Of a DNA stretch of 5,416 nt, positions 1 to 5,281 are shown piece by piece (the stretch's first letter is position 1; each line of letters begins with the position of its first letter). The notes beneath the pieces are model-generated. The model saw only the letters and a list, made by a program, of their open reading frames with translations. It searched no databases and was not told the DNA's origin. The translations under genes were made by a program, and so were the position numbers. Source of the stretch: Bacteroidota bacterium (GTDB lineage: Bacteria; Bacteroidota; Bacteroidia; Bacteroidales; UBA4417); NCBI GenBank assembly GCA_020048595.1, contig JAIFMH010000035.1:1-5416 (forward strand). The letters run 5' to 3'.

Positions 1-77
1 AGAACCATTATCACCCAGTCGGCAAAAAGGATTATTGGGAGAACCAAAACCACTTTCAGTAAGAGTTGAGTTTTCAT
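1..77 (-). CDS. N-terminal fragment of an unidentified small or membrane protein, cut by the window edge
   Basis: An open frame begins with ATG at 77-75 and runs off the left edge after 25 complete codons. It reads M-K-T-Q followed by a strongly hydrophobic stretch (about residues 5-19), then A-D-W-V-I-M-V. This would suit a signal peptide or a first membrane helix. No family can be named from so little. The start is supported by a promoter match just upstream (125-95), which would give a leader of roughly ten bases. It has the same orientation as the sulfur gene cluster but lies 481 bases downstream of it with its own promoter, so it is probably a separate transcription unit. The reading frame is an inference from the start, the hydrophobic pattern and the promoter. 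The fragment is too short for codon statistics. Confidence 0.5.
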   Translation of the reverse strand, partial: MKTQLLLKVVLVLPIILFADWVIMV

Positions 78-94
78 AACACCCGGATTTCATA

Positions 95-125
95 CAAAGG
101 TAATGAACGTGGGTTCATAATGCAA
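95..125 (-). promoter_or_regulatory. Bacteroidota-type promoter of the left-edge gene
   Basis: On the minus strand TTG (125-123) is followed after exactly 20 bases by TACCTTTG (102-95). The Bacteroidota primary sigma factor recognises a -33 TTTG/TTG element and a -7 TAnnTTTG element about 19-21 bases apart, so element and spacing both fit. The -7 element ends 17 bases before the ATG at 77, giving a very short leader, which is common in this phylum. Confidence 0.55.
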
Positions 126-216
126 TAGTATTTTGCTTTCGGGAGGGTGATAACCAAAGATATGTTATCCAAAATCCAAAATTCTGAACTCTTTTTTTCT
201 GGAAAATTGAAATGTA

Positions 217-263
217 CCCCTCTGTCCTTTGGACATCTCCCCTTAAAAAAGGGGAGAAGGAGG
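217..263. repeat. REP-like palindromic element with two adjacent hairpins
   Basis: Two perfect stem-loops lie directly next to each other: TGTCC-TTT-GGACA (223-235) and TCTCCCCTT-AAAA-AAGGGGAGA (236-257). Flanking CCTC (219-222) can pair with GAGG (260-263), so the whole can fold as a three-way junction. The element is preceded by AAATGTACCC (210-219), a 10-mer that recurs at 5089-5098 before another C-rich hairpin. This looks like a dispersed repetitive extragenic palindrome. That it is repeated across the genome is inference, as only two related copies are visible here. Confidence 0.55.
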
Positions 264-510
264 AAATAAACTTTTTGACATTAATTTAAACTATTCTGTT
301 CAAAAGTATTTGCCCAAATAATAACAAACCAATTCGTTGTATATCAACTGATAGAGTTGTTCTGAATAGAAATCCAAATATTACACTTTAGCAATATTTC
401 CTAAAACCAAGAATTGGATATTTTTTCCGGATTTCAAAATCCACTAAACACGTTTTCAAATCTTTCAAAGAACGAAATTCAAATTCAAATTTCAAGAATA
501 TTTATGATTA

Positions 511-537
511 TCGCCTCTCGCCATTTCGCCCCTCGCC
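511..537. repeat. Short heptamer array, TCGCCNN x4
   Basis: TCGCC occurs at 511, 518, 526 and 533, with steps of 7, 8 and 7 bases. This is a heptanucleotide run with one inserted T. It lies 22 bases past the stop of the YeeE-rhodanese gene and is GC-rich within AT-rich DNA. Short tandem heptanucleotide repeats of this kind are well described in cyanobacterial spacers. No function is evident. Confidence 0.5.
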
Positions 538-558
538 CCTTCTATATATTCACAGTTT

Positions 559-1755
559 CTAACAGCCACCTTTAACTTTTGAGGTTTTAACCTGTATGGG
601 CTGAGTTGAGTTTTTAAGGGCTTCAACCAATGTTGCCATGTCTGAAGCTGCTTTTTTACGAAAGTTATAGGTGTTGATTTCATTTTTCCCGGCATCGGGT
701 CCCGGAGCAAGCAGGTTGGTGTACATATTTCGGAATTCCAGGCCCGATTGAGTCAGGATGTGATTATCAGCTTTACCTGAATAGGTCGCAGTTAAGTAAG
801 CTTTTTCGGCCAACAGGATATCATCGGCATAGAAATAATTTGTTTTATATTTCTGATTGAGAATTTTCTTCCATTGACTCTCCCCCATTTTGTTGAGTGG
901 AATATTTATGGCAAATGGCAGATGATATGCGTTAAAAGCAGCCGAATCCCTTACATCTATCACATTGATTTTGTAATAGTTATTTACAATCTGATCAGCA
1001 AGTTTATCTGCAGGCACCATTACCGTGGTAAAATCCTGCTTTTCAAGAGCTTTGGCGATTTTTGATTCCATGCGACTTTCACTGTCGGGCAAAAATGCTA
1101 CAACCGATAAAACCAGGAAGGCAAAAGCAATGGCTGAAGAATAGGCGATGATCTTTTTCTTTTCGAAACGGGTTTCAATTTTATTTACACGGTTCTCAAT
1201 TCGCCGGGTAAAGTAAAAGGCAGTAAACGCAAATGCGGTAAGGATAAACGCGAACACAATTTTCGACATTCCCAGTTGCTCATTCATCAAAACCGGGCCC
1301 CAGGCTTCGGCAGTATATATTTTTTCGAACAACGGGTAGCCTTCAGCAAAAACCAGCACGCCCAAAGCGGAACCAAAAACAAAAGCCAGCCCATCCAGTT
1401 TACCGATAGCAGCAGCACATACGCTGGTGCCTGGGCAAAATCCGCCGATAATAAATCCCAGTCCCATAATTGCTCCGCCAACCAATGCCGAAACAAGAAA
1501 TGTAGGATTGATATAGATCAGGCTCAGATCGAGAATTCCCATATGGCCGAACCATAAAACACCGATCATGGCTGTAACTCCGCCTGTGAAAAAAACTTTT
1601 AAAACCGTAAAATCGTAACCGTAGAATAAACCTACAAGTTTTTTTGTGGATGAAAATCCTGCCTGTTCGAGTACAAACCCGAACCCGATTCCAGCAATTA
1701 AGGCAATGATCAGGTTGAATTCGTTACCTATGATAAATGGTACTAATGGTCCCAT
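559..1755 (-). CDS. YeeE/YedE sulfur transporter half fused to a cysteine-less rhodanese-like domain, ending in KGGC
   Basis: Residues 1-182 form a multi-helix YeeE/YedE (TsuA-type) half with the pore motif GGFCPGTSVCAAA (C107, C113); this family takes up thiosulfate. Residues 184-202 are rich in Arg and Lys, so probably cytoplasmic, and a further helix (about 203-222) should place the C-terminal domain in the periplasm. That domain has the rhodanese signature VIDVRD (265-270) followed by AYHLPFAINIP. The expected catalytic loop reads YADDILLA (309-316), with no cysteine, so classical sulfurtransferase activity is unlikely. The protein ends in KVKGGC; C398 is the only cysteine after C113, and the protein has just three. 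The start is 5 bases after the stop of the other half, implying translational coupling. The family call is firm. Periplasmic placement and a carrier role for C398 are inference, suggested by the C-terminal Cys arm of SoxY. Confidence 0.88.
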   Translation of the reverse strand: MGPLVPFIIGNEFNLIIALIAGIGFGFVLEQAGFSSTKKLVGLFYGYDFTVLKVFFTGGVTAMIGVLWFGHMGILDLSLIYINPTFLVSALVGGAIMGLGFIIGGFCPGTSVCAAAIGKLDGLAFVFGSALGVLVFAEGYPLFEKIYTAEAWGPVLMNEQLGMSKIVFAFILTAFAFTAFYFTRRIENRVNKIETRFEKKKIIAYSSAIAFAFLVLSVVAFLPDSESRMESKIAKALEKQDFTTVMVPADKLADQIVNNYYKINVIDVRDSAAFNAYHLPFAINIPLNKMGESQWKKILNQKYKTNYFYADDILLAEKAYLTATYSGKADNHILTQSGLEFRNMYTNLLAPGPDAGKNEINTYNFRKKAASDMATLVEALKNSTQPIQVKTSKVKGGC

Positions 1756-1760
1756 AATGA

Positions 1761-2279
1761 TTATTTTAACCAGAGTTTTCTAAAAAAGTAAGCAAACGAA
1801 TATCCCGATCCGAAGATGGCCAGCATGGTGATGATTCCTCCAAATGACATAACTGCCATTCCGCTTAAAGCCGCGCCGCTGGTGCATCCGCGACCCAGCT
1901 GTGAACCCAGCCCAAAAAGTAAACCTCCTATCACGGCTGCAACAATCCGGGTTCCGTTTGTAATGGATGGACCTCTTTCGAGTTTGATACCGGCGCGGTT
2001 CGATAACACTCCCGAAATAAATGCACCGATTATCACACCAATCACTTCAAAAACCAACCAATCATTCAAAGGTCCGTTGGGATGCTCTTCGCTGTATGTT
2101 TTGATATAAGGAGTGTTTGCCGAATGCTCAGGCGCTATTTTTACAACAGCGCTTAGCAACACACTTTTTACAGCGCCACTGGCTCCCAGGCCACGTCCGG
2201 TAACATAAATTGTTCCCAATAATATCAAACCGAGTAAAAACCCGGCAAGATAAGGGTTCATAAATTTGCGTGGTGTCAT
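1761..2279 (-). CDS. YeeE/YedE family sulfur-transport protein, half-size partner
   Basis: This 172-residue membrane protein has about four hydrophobic segments (roughly 9-26, 76-94, 112-129, 140-165). Its pore-type motif GRGCTSGAALSG carries C132, its only cysteine. YeeE/TsuA thiosulfate transporters are single chains of two similar halves with cysteines along the pore that relay the substrate. Here the two halves are on separate genes, as in PmpA/PmpB-like pairs, and the following gene supplies the other half. The start codon overlaps the stop of the b-type cytochrome gene as ATGA (2279-2276), and the next gene begins 5 bases after its stop, so the three are almost certainly co-transcribed. 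Residues 50-73, between the first two helices, form a polar loop (HSANTPYIKTYSEEHPNG), likely exposed. The likely substrate is thiosulfate, although sulfite or another small sulfur species cannot be excluded. Confidence 0.87.
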   Translation of the reverse strand: MTPRKFMNPYLAGFLLGLILLGTIYVTGRGLGASGAVKSVLLSAVVKIAPEHSANTPYIKTYSEEHPNGPLNDWLVFEVIGVIIGAFISGVLSNRAGIKLERGPSITNGTRIVAAVIGGLLFGLGSQLGRGCTSGAALSGMAVMSFGGIITMLAIFGSGYSFAYFFRKLWLK

Positions 2280-2932
2280 ACGATATCTTTTTGATTGTTA
2301 TCTTTTTCAGTTGAATGGTGATGTTCTTCTTCCTCAATTTCTTCGTAACCGGTCATCATGGCTTTAATATTTGAAGTCGGGGTTGTACCGGTAGTTGTCA
2401 TATAAACATGCACTACCAGGAAAATCATCAGCAGAATAGCTCCAAGCATATGCCAGAAAGCTATAGATGCCAGCGGGTAATCTTCAATCACGATCAGGTC
2501 GTTTTGATCGATTGTTTTGTAAAGCATATACAAAATACCCGAAATAATGGTGATAGGAACGAGTACTACTTTAAATCCGAAGTAAGTCATACGTTGCAGC
2601 GGATTCAGCTTGGTGAGGTGCGTTTTTTCAGTCGGATGAGGTTCGCCTTTAAACATGCCGGATAAATAGTACATAATCTGCGCTTTCAGCTGTTTGGTTG
2701 TAGGGACATATTGCCTCCATTCGCCGGTTGTAACATGCCAGAAAATGGCAAAAATGATCAACCCGATCAGCAGCCAGGATGCGGTGCGGTGAAATTCGGC
2801 TGCCTTTTCGAAACCAAAAATATGGTACGAACCATGCACTTCAAAGCCGGTTAAAGCCAGGAACATGATCAGCGAAGCCTGCGACCAGTGCCAGAAGCGT
2901 TCAAACCCTTTGTAAATATATACTTTCTGCAT
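2276..2932 (-). CDS. Four-helix b-type cytochrome, likely quinol-oxidising partner of the octaheme cytochrome
   Basis: This 218-residue protein belongs to the cytochrome b family of thiosulfate reductase, formate dehydrogenase gamma and Ni/Fe-hydrogenase membrane subunits. Four hydrophobic segments lie at about 16-33, 48-68, 114-138 and 155-178. Likely haem ligands are H15 (in RFWHW), H48 or H66, and the pair H161 and H175 in the last helix. The 14-residue spacing of that pair matches the His155/His169 pair of E. coli FdnI. Two b haems and a quinone site are therefore expected. The sequence ends in an acidic and His-rich tail (EEIEEEEHHH, 197-206). An in-frame TAA two codons upstream fixes the start as the first ATG; the leader is A-rich without a Shine-Dalgarno. 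The gene follows the octaheme cytochrome by 198 bases and overlaps the transporter gene. Its electron acceptor is inferred from that position. Confidence 0.85.
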   Translation of the reverse strand: MQKVYIYKGFERFWHWSQASLIMFLALTGFEVHGSYHIFGFEKAAEFHRTASWLLIGLIIFAIFWHVTTGEWRQYVPTTKQLKAQIMYYLSGMFKGEPHPTEKTHLTKLNPLQRMTYFGFKVVLVPITIISGILYMLYKTIDQNDLIVIEDYPLASIAFWHMLGAILLMIFLVVHVYMTTTGTTPTSNIKAMMTGYEEIEEEEHHHSTEKDNNQKDIV

Positions 2933-3130
2933 TTTTTAGCTATTTAGAATTTGGATTGAACCAATTACGATTTACAATTTACGATTTACGAATTTCGAAT
3001 TTCGATTGGCGATTTATTTTCAGCGAGTTATGTGTCAATCGTAAGTCGTAAATCGTAAATCGCAAATAAAAAATTTAACATTATGGTCAGACACTATTTA
3101 ATGAATTCTTTAATTTTTAATTCTTTACTC
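2933..3130. other. Spacer between the octaheme cytochrome and b-type cytochrome genes
   Basis: These 198 bases hold no gene and are mostly occupied by the inverted heptamer array. No clear TAnnTTTG promoter for the downstream gene was found on the minus strand, so readthrough from the octaheme gene is the simplest view. Part of the transcript may stop or be processed at the hairpin. Confidence 0.5.
2964..3066. repeat. Inverted array of 7-base tandem repeats (TACGATT / AATCGTA)
   Basis: The left arm holds seven consecutive heptamers at 2966-3014: TACGATT, TACAATT, TACGATT, TACGAAT, TTCGAAT, TTCGATT and GGCGATT. The right arm holds four at 3037-3064: AATCGTA, AGTCGTA, AATCGTA and AATCGCA. The arms are reverse complements: 2964-2994 pairs with 3036-3066 at about 25 of 31 positions around a 41-base centre. 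A long hairpin could therefore form in the RNA between the two cytochrome genes. The sequence resembles low-complexity spacers of Bacteroidota and the short tandemly repeated repeats of cyanobacteria. Confidence 0.7.
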
Positions 3131-4774
3131 CTATTCCAACGGCTTATCCTCATCGTAACTGATGATTTGTTTTTCGTACCTGTCCTTGCGGATAGTAATG
3201 ACAATGCGGATAATACCATGACTAATTACCCCAAGTAAAGTGAGAATAAATGCCCAGTAACCAATGGTATCCAGAGCCATATGCCTGTCGCGGCCGGGAA
3301 GGTAGAACCCTGCAAGTTTATCGAGGCGTCCGTTTACACGGGTGTGACATTCGGCACAGCCAACAGATTTCTCTTTAGGTGAAACCATGTGATTGACAGG
3401 CCAGTACATTTCGGTCTCAACAAAACCATATTTCCCGCTGAAGGGCAAACCTGATCGGGCCATTCCGGCTTCGGAGGCTTCTTCCCAATTAAAATCTTTC
3501 CAGAAAGCACTGTCACCTTCATTTTCGCTGTACAACCGTGGCTGAATTAACCTGTTATATACTTTATCGAAAATCTGGTCGCCTACATGTATTTTTACAG
3601 GAATGATCTTGCTTGCCTTGTCTTTGTATGAGCCGTTAAGTTTGTTCATTTGAACAGGGATTGATTTGATTGTATCGCCCAGGAGATAAAGTTCGGCAGT
3701 TCCGTTAAACCATACATAATCAGGTTTTACATTCCTGGCCCATTCAAATGAGCCTTTGATTGACATATACCGGTGGTTGCCTAAAGAATCTTCTTCTTCA
3801 TACGGTTTCCCATCTTTTAGCTTACCGGCATCCGACCATTTCCACGACATTTTGGTAGAATTTACTTTGGCATATTCCGGAATATGGCAGGCCTGGCAAG
3901 AGACCTTATTACTATGCCTGTTGATTACATCACTTAAATGTGGCGTGCTGGTATGGCATTGTTCGCAGGTGGCGCGGTTGTTATTATCAGGCGAAACCGA
4001 GTACAATTTGCCTTTAATCTGATGGTTTTCGGCGGTGTGGCAGGCTACACATTCCATATTCATTCCGTTGGCAGCCATATGTACATCCACTTCCCGGCTG
4101 CAGGAGAGTTGGGCACTTTCGAGGTCGCCGTGTTTTACATTGTTACCGCCACCACTAAAAAAGTGACACGAGCCGCAATTGCTTTTCAGAGGAGAACCTA
4201 CATGCTGGGCAACTTCCTCCAGGTTTACATTCCTGTCGGGATAACCGGCCATGGAAGCACCTTTCAGGTATGCTTCGCTGTTATCGTGGCAAACCATACA
4301 ATCGACGTTACGGGCATTTTCAAAATCAAAATGACTGTTGCTCATACCAAAACCGATGTGGCATTTGGCGCAGGTTTGCTCGTTGGAACTGGTTCCGAGG
4401 CAAAAATTGTTCATTACGTTTTTCTTGCCTGCCGAAGATATTCCGCGACCTTCAACATAAGCTACGCGCTCCCAGTTCCAGTGTGACGAAGCCATAATTT
4501 CCTTATGTATTTCGGTGTGGCAGCTGAGACATGCTTCAGTAACTTCCTGGGGTGTTTCAAACACTTTGTCCAGTGCCGGAAGCTTCATATGATCAACCGA
4601 AGGAATCTTTTTAATAGCGTACTCGTGCCTGAGTTCTTCTATTTTAAGATTATAGTTGTCCTCTTTATGAAAAACGTTTACCAATATCAGTATGGCAACT
4701 ACTGCAATCAGTACGAGAAATATGTTTCTGTACATAGTATTTCGTGGATTTTCTGTGTTCTTATTTTGAACCAT
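3131..4774 (-). CDS. otr: Octaheme c-type cytochrome, tetrathionate reductase (OTR) family
   Basis: The 547-residue protein has eight CXXCH haem c motifs starting at C82, C135, C159, C200, C242, C270, C293 and C473. Segments such as NNFCLGTSSNEQTCAKCH, NCGSCHFFSGGGNNVKHGD, DVHMAANGMNMECVACH and WFNGTAELYLLGD are family signatures. The Shewanella oneidensis member reduces tetrathionate, and also nitrite and hydroxylamine in vitro, at a lysine-ligated haem. Which lysine would serve here cannot be read by eye. A membrane helix at about 17-33 after RNTMYRN would anchor the N-terminus and export the body. A second helix at about 503-526, followed by a basic tail, would anchor the C-terminus with its end in the cytoplasm. 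Stop codon TGA two codons upstream fixes the start at 4774, though M14 remains possible. The first gene of the cluster, it probably receives electrons from the b-type cytochrome. The true substrate is not proven. Confidence 0.93.
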   Translation of the reverse strand: MVQNKNTENPRNTMYRNIFLVLIAVVAILILVNVFHKEDNYNLKIEELRHEYAIKKIPSVDHMKLPALDKVFETPQEVTEACLSCHTEIHKEIMASSHWNWERVAYVEGRGISSAGKKNVMNNFCLGTSSNEQTCAKCHIGFGMSNSHFDFENARNVDCMVCHDNSEAYLKGASMAGYPDRNVNLEEVAQHVGSPLKSNCGSCHFFSGGGNNVKHGDLESAQLSCSREVDVHMAANGMNMECVACHTAENHQIKGKLYSVSPDNNNRATCEQCHTSTPHLSDVINRHSNKVSCQACHIPEYAKVNSTKMSWKWSDAGKLKDGKPYEEEDSLGNHRYMSIKGSFEWARNVKPDYVWFNGTAELYLLGDTIKSIPVQMNKLNGSYKDKASKIIPVKIHVGDQIFDKVYNRLIQPRLYSENEGDSAFWKDFNWEEASEAGMARSGLPFSGKYGFVETEMYWPVNHMVSPKEKSVGCAECHTRVNGRLDKLAGFYLPGRDRHMALDTIGYWAFILTLLGVISHGIIRIVITIRKDRYEKQIISYDEDKPLE

Positions 4775-4798
4775 GGTTCATTTCATTCAAATCGGATG

Positions 4799-4806
4799 CA
4801 AATATA
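4799..4806 (-). promoter_or_regulatory. Candidate -7 promoter element of the octaheme cytochrome gene
   Basis: TATATTTG on the minus strand matches the Bacteroidota TAnnTTTG element exactly and ends 24 bases before the ATG. No TTG or TTTG is found 19-21 bases upstream; that place is occupied by the dyad at 4827-4843. This would suit a promoter that depends on an activator. Confidence 0.45.
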
Positions 4807-4826
4807 GTAATACTTACATATGGAGG

Positions 4827-4843
4827 TTGAAAAATATTTTCAA
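4827..4843. promoter_or_regulatory. Operator-like dyad upstream of the octaheme cytochrome gene
   Basis: TTGAAAA-ATA-TTTTCAA is a perfect 7-base inverted repeat around a 3-base centre. Its near edge is 20 bases upstream of the -7 element, covering the -33 region. The half-site spacing (TTGA-N9-TCAA) differs from FNR/CRP sites (TTGAT-N4-ATCAA), so no regulator is named. AT-rich DNA yields such dyads by chance, which limits confidence. Confidence 0.35.
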
Positions 4844-4989
4844 AACATATCTTACGATTGAATCTCGAGCTATAAACTATCTGTTTACCAGTTTTTTAAG
4901 CAGGCTATAAACACAAGATCAGAATAACAATTTATACTTATTACAAATAATATTTTTTTACAAAAGAGAAGGAATCCGGATTTTTAAAA

Positions 4990-5128
4990 TGGGGTGGGAA
5001 AGATTTTAGAAGTTGGAATTGGAAGGCAGTACATTTTCTTAAAAAATAAAATGAATTTCGAGTAAAATCCAGAAAACAAGTTCTAATAAAATGTACCCAC
5101 CCCAGCCCTCCCTGGAAAACAGGGAGGG
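4990..5128. repeat. Nested palindromic element ending in a GC-rich hairpin
   Basis: TGGGGTGGG (4990-4998) is the reverse complement of CCCACCCCA (5096-5104), and inside it GTACATTTT (5029-5037) is the reverse complement of AAAATGTAC (5088-5096). The right arm is contiguous (AAAATGTACCCACCCCA, 5088-5104), whereas the left has 30 bases between its two parts. Next to it lies a perfect hairpin CCCTCCCTG-GAAAA-CAGGGAGGG (5106-5128). It shares AAATGTACCC with the element at 210-219, so both may belong to one repeat family. Confidence 0.5.
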
Positions 5129-5194
5129 GGCCAGATCGTGCAAACACCATAATAATACTGATCTGTGGACAGGAATTCCCTTCCCTTATAAAAT

Positions 5195-5254
5195 AGAAAT
5201 ACAAAAATCCCTGCCTGGTGATGAAACACAATTTGTTCCACAGCAGGCAGGGAT
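5195..5254 (-). terminator. Rho-independent terminator of the right-edge gene
   Basis: On the minus strand ATCCCTGCCTG (5254-5244) and CAGGCAGGGAT (5217-5207) form a perfect 11-base stem. The 3' arm runs into TTTTTGTATTTC (5207-5196). The stem begins 27 bases past the stop codon at 5282. The 26-base loop is longer than usual, which is the only weak point. Confidence 0.7.
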
Positions 5255-5281
5255 ATTAATTCCGGAATACCAGGATCAGTT

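Larger units (their letters stand above)
78..558. other. Non-coding spacer downstream of the sulfur cluster
   Basis: No convincing gene was found in these 481 AT-rich bases. The stretch contains the promoter at 95-125, a REP-like double hairpin (217-263), a small inverted repeat GGATTT-CA-AAATCC (429-442), a short hexamer run AAATTC-AAATTC-AAATTTC (475-493) and a heptamer run (511-537). No classic stem plus T-tract terminator was seen directly after the stop codon of the preceding cluster. The double hairpin is the best structural candidate for ending that transcript. Confidence 0.6.
4775..5281. other. Non-coding upstream region of the sulfur cluster
   Basis: No supportable gene lies in these 507 bases. 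They hold, from right to left, the terminator of the preceding gene (5254-5195), a palindromic element (4990-5128), a perfect 10-base palindrome AATCCGGATT (4973-4982), a direct repeat GCTATAAAC (4869-4877 and 4904-4912), an operator-like dyad (4827-4843) and a -7 promoter element (4806-4799). The stretch 4870-4970 is plain AT-rich DNA with nothing else recognisable. Confidence 0.6.

Noticed and set aside
429..442. Terminator of the sulfur cluster
   Set aside because: The GGATTT/AAATCC stem is AT-rich, has only a 2-base loop and is not followed by a T-run on the minus strand.
492..710. Minus-strand open frame of 72 codons overlapping the 3' end of the YeeE-rhodanese gene
   Set aside because: It is an out-of-frame shadow with low complexity that runs into the heptamer repeat; the 398-residue frame has clear family motifs.
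2964..3066. CRISPR array
   Set aside because: Units are 7 bases with no spacers, and no cas genes are visible.
3938..4486. Plus-strand open frame of 182 codons
   Set aside because: It lies wholly antisense to the octaheme cytochrome, whose eight haem motifs prove the minus-strand frame. Its hydrophobic look comes from the complementary codons.
3131..4774. NrfA-type nitrite reductase or octaheme hydroxylamine oxidoreductase
   Set aside because: All eight haem motifs are CXXCH, with no CXXCK as in NrfA, and the surrounding segments match the OTR family instead.
4827..4843. FNR/CRP binding site
   Set aside because: The half-sites TTGA and TCAA are 9 bases apart rather than the 6 of the FNR/CRP consensus, so only an unnamed dyad is reported.
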